From NCBI GenBank assembly GCA_014654065.1, contig JACWDM010000002.1:142759-206758 (forward strand): DNA of 64,000 nucleotides, in the 5' to 3' direction. Every line of letters begins with the position of its first letter. Positions within the stretch are counted from its first letter, which is position 1. Shown in pieces: positions 61,999-64,000 of this stretch. The notes below the pieces were generated by a model. It was not told the DNA's origin. It was given only the letters and a program-made list of their open reading frames with translations, and did not search any database. The stretch comes from Pelagibacterales bacterium SAG-MED15. Its GTDB lineage: Bacteria > Pseudomonadota > Alphaproteobacteria > Pelagibacterales > Pelagibacteraceae. The position numbers and the translations under genes are program-made.

Positions 61999-64000
61999 CG
62001 TAATTGTTTATTTAATTCTTTTTCAACATAATTTATACTTTTTGTATTTTTACCTATAGCTAAATAAATTGTAGGGATTACATAAAGTGTAAAAAAAGTA
62101 GAGAATATCATTCCAAATAAAATTGTAATTCCAACTGTCAATCTACTTGCTTCACCAGGCCCACTACTAAATACTAAAGGCAAAACACCTATAATTGTTG
62201 ATGTTGAGGTCATTAATATAGGTCTAAGTCTTATATTTGCAGACTCTATAATTGATTTTTCAATATCTTTTCCTTCATCTCTCAATTGATTAGCAAATTC
62301 TACAATTAAAATTCCATTTTTTGTAGCAAGTCCTATCAATATTATTAATGCAATCTGACTAAAAATATTTATCGAGCTACCGACTACAAGAAGACCTAAT
62401 ATCCCTCCAAAAATGGCAAGGGGAACTGTTAACATAATCGTAAATGGATGCTTAAAGCTCTCAAATTGTGCAGCCATGACCAGATAAGCAGTCAACAAAG
62501 CTAAAGCAAAAATTAAATATATTTGATAGCTCGTTTCTTTTAACTCTTCACTTTCACCCTTGTAAGCGATTCTTGCATCAGGAAAATTATCCTTAGTAGT
62601 TTTCTCTAAAAAAGTAAGTGCATCTGAAAGTGAATAATCTCCAACAATATTAGCAGAAATTGTAATAGCCTTTTGTCTGTTATACCTTGAGAGTATAGGC
62701 GCTATACCTTCCTCTTCTAAGGAAACTAAATTAGACAATGAAACTAATTGACCTGAATTTTTAGATCTTACATAAACTTTTGCAAGATTGGATGGTTCTT
62801 TTCTATTCTTTATATCACCCTGCAATATAATATCATATTCTCTTCCATCTTTAGTAAATTTGGTTACGTTTCGTGATCCAAATATTGTCTCAACTGATCT
62901 ACCTATTTCTAATGTGGAAACACCTAAATCAGATGCTTTTTCTTGATCTATTTTTACATTTAAAATAGCTTTTGTTTGATTAAAATCGTCCTCTATATTT
63001 GTTAAGTTTTTATTTTTTCTAGCTTCTTTTTTAATCACTTCTTTCCATTTAATTAAATCTTCATATGTGTTTCCTAACAAAACAAATTGCACTGGTTTTT
63101 GGATTCCTCCAGTCCTAATACCTTGAGGCATTACTGGAAAAGCTAAAACACCTGGAACTTTTGAAATTTCTCTAAATGACTCCATCATAATTCTTTGACC
63201 ATCTCTTTTTCTTCTATCCCAATGCTCTAATAAAACAATTATGAAACCAGAGTTTACTTGAGTCGAACTTTTTCCAAATCCAGGAACTCTTAAAAGCAAC
63301 CTTCTATATTCTCCTTTACCCACTTTAGGTAATAAAAAACTCTCAATCTCCTCAGATTTGTTCGATGTAAATTCAAAACCAGAGCTTTCTGGTGCTTTAA
63401 TTATTACAAAAAAAGCACCTCGGTCTTCTTTAGGCATTAATTCTTTTGGAGCATATAAAAAGACTGATGAAGTTAAAACTAATATCAATATTAGAAAAGT
63501 TATTATGGCTTTTCTTTTTTTTAACCAAAAGAGTAAAGTTCTTTTATAAAATTCCCTAAACTTATTAAGACCAGACTCAAATTTGTAGGTAATTTTTGAT
63601 TTTATATTTTTTTTAATTAATATCTTGCTAGCAATCATTGGGCTTAATGATAAAGCAACAAAGCTTGATATGATTACTGCAAAAGATAATGTGACTGCAG
63701 TTTGGGTATACAGAGTTCCGCTCAAGCCTTTTATAAAAATAAGTGGAATAAAAACTGCAACTAAAACTAAAGTCGTAGCGATAATTGCAAAAGATACCTG
63801 TTTAGATCCTTTATAGGCTGCAATTAATGCTGATTCTCCTTTTTCAATCCTTCTTACAATATTTTCTAACATTACAATTGCATCATCAACAACAATCCCT
63901 ATTGCAAGAACTAAAGCCATCAAAGTAAAAAGATTAATAGAAAAATCAAAAAAATAAATTGCTAAGAAAGTTGAAATTAAGGAAACTGGGAGAGCAACAA
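61995..64000 (-). CDS. RND-family efflux permease (5' partial at window end)
   Basis: Inner-membrane proton-driven RND transporter, HAE1/AcrB-like. Its C-terminal about 668 residues are in the window; the frame stays open to base 64000, so the start lies beyond. The conserved proton-relay Asp pair is in IGIVVDDAIVMLENI; the downstream transmembrane bundle contains GLATKNGILIVEFANQL and RLRPILMTSTSTIIGVLPL. LMPKEDRGAFFV and the periplasmic docking region are in between. No adaptor or outer-membrane channel gene is visible. Likely exports drugs, metabolites or lipids; substrate unknown. Confidence 0.95.
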   Translation of the reverse strand, partial: VALPVSLISTFLAIYFFDFSINLFTLMALVLAIGIVVDDAIVMLENIVRRIEKGESALIAAYKGSKQVSFAIIATTLVLVAVFIPLIFIKGLSGTLYTQTAVTLSFAVIISSFVALSLSPMIASKILIKKNIKSKITYKFESGLNKFREFYKRTLLFWLKKRKAIITFLILILVLTSSVFLYAPKELMPKEDRGAFFVIIKAPESSGFEFTSNKSEEIESFLLPKVGKGEYRRLLLRVPGFGKSSTQVNSGFIIVLLEHWDRRKRDGQRIMMESFREISKVPGVLAFPVMPQGIRTGGIQKPVQFVLLGNTYEDLIKWKEVIKKEARKNKNLTNIEDDFNQTKAILNVKIDQEKASDLGVSTLEIGRSVETIFGSRNVTKFTKDGREYDIILQGDIKNRKEPSNLAKVYVRSKNSGQLVSLSNLVSLEEEGIAPILSRYNRQKAITISANIVGDYSLSDALTFLEKTTKDNFPDARIAYKGESEELKETSYQIYLIFALALLTAYLVMAAQFESFKHPFTIMLTVPLAIFGGILGLLVVGSSINIFSQIALIILIGLATKNGILIVEFANQLRDEGKDIEKSIIESANIRLRPILMTSTSTIIGVLPLVFSSGPGEASRLTVGITILFGMIFSTFFTLYVIPTIYLAIGKNTKSINYVEKELNKQLR

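Overview
The window is AT-rich (roughly 30% GC by eye), almost fully coding and without mobile elements, rRNA, tRNA or CRISPR. Gene content and order point to a SAR11 alphaproteobacterium (Candidatus Pelagibacter or a close relative, order Pelagibacterales). The reasons are a DMSP demethylation cluster ending in a gene that reads as SAR11 DmdA, a class I lysyl-tRNA synthetase, a SAM-II riboswitch before metX, a RegA/ActR regulator, alphaproteobacterial gene orders (rplU-rpmA-obg-proB-proA-nadD-rsfS-ctpA-rppH, chvI-chvG-ahcY-tsaE-amgK-murU, metXW divergent from hisC-tyrA) and very tight packing. I support 62 protein genes; the first and last run off the window.

Layout. 1-4.8 kb: dmdC (partial), dmdB, an alpha/beta hydrolase of unknown role and dmdA, which together demethylate and catabolise dimethylsulfoniopropionate. 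4.8-19.3 kb: asd, then a co-directional energy block sdhCDAB, mmsA, mdh, sucCD, sucAB, lpd covering the 2-oxoglutarate-to-oxaloacetate part of the TCA cycle except fumarase. 19.3-26.1 kb: priA and the F1 ATP synthase genes atpHAGDC. 26.1-32.7 kb (minus strand): ribosome and proline operon. 32.7-35.2 kb (minus): gloB, metW, metX behind a promoter and SAM-II riboswitch. 35.3-37.3 kb: hisC-tyrA. 37.3-42.4 kb (minus): trkH, ampG-like permease, SH3/NlpC-P60 peptidase, TPR sulfotransferase. 42.5-45.9 kb: lysS, pyrD, rpmB and a VUT-family transporter. 45.9-49.0 kb (minus): polyamine operon (decarboxylase, deoxyhypusine-synthase-like enzyme, agmatinase-like enzyme). 49.2-51.3 kb: regA, then bioY and a lone ABC ATPase on the minus strand. 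51.3-59.8 kb: polA, chvI-chvG, ahcY, tsaE, amgK-murU. 59.8-64 kb: gpmA (minus), VanZ-like protein, secreted nuclease, lytic-transglycosylase-like lipoprotein, and an RND efflux permease cut by the window end (minus).

How the genes work together. The dmd genes turn DMSP into methyl-THF, reduced sulfur (methanethiol) and acetaldehyde; metX/metW and ahcY belong to the methionine and methyl cycles that could use that sulfur and those methyl groups, and metX is under an S-adenosylmethionine-sensing leader. The TCA block and the ATP synthase lie in one 20-kb stretch. Cell-wall recycling is represented twice (ampG plus NlpC/P60; amgK-murU).

The most notable signals beyond ordinary gene calls are: a U8 tract abutting the SAM-II aptamer; a perfect 12-bp inverted repeat with U tracts in the leader of the polyamine operon; all six convergent gene pairs overlapping at their stop codons; back-to-back consensus -10 boxes in the 29-bp gpmA/VanZ gap; a probable CTG start in the dmd operon; and the absence of hprK/PTS genes between chvG and ahcY. 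No non-coding stretch exceeds 300 bases; the longest are 35137-35325 and 49042-49220, both described. I see no clearly new multi-gene defence or mobile system here.
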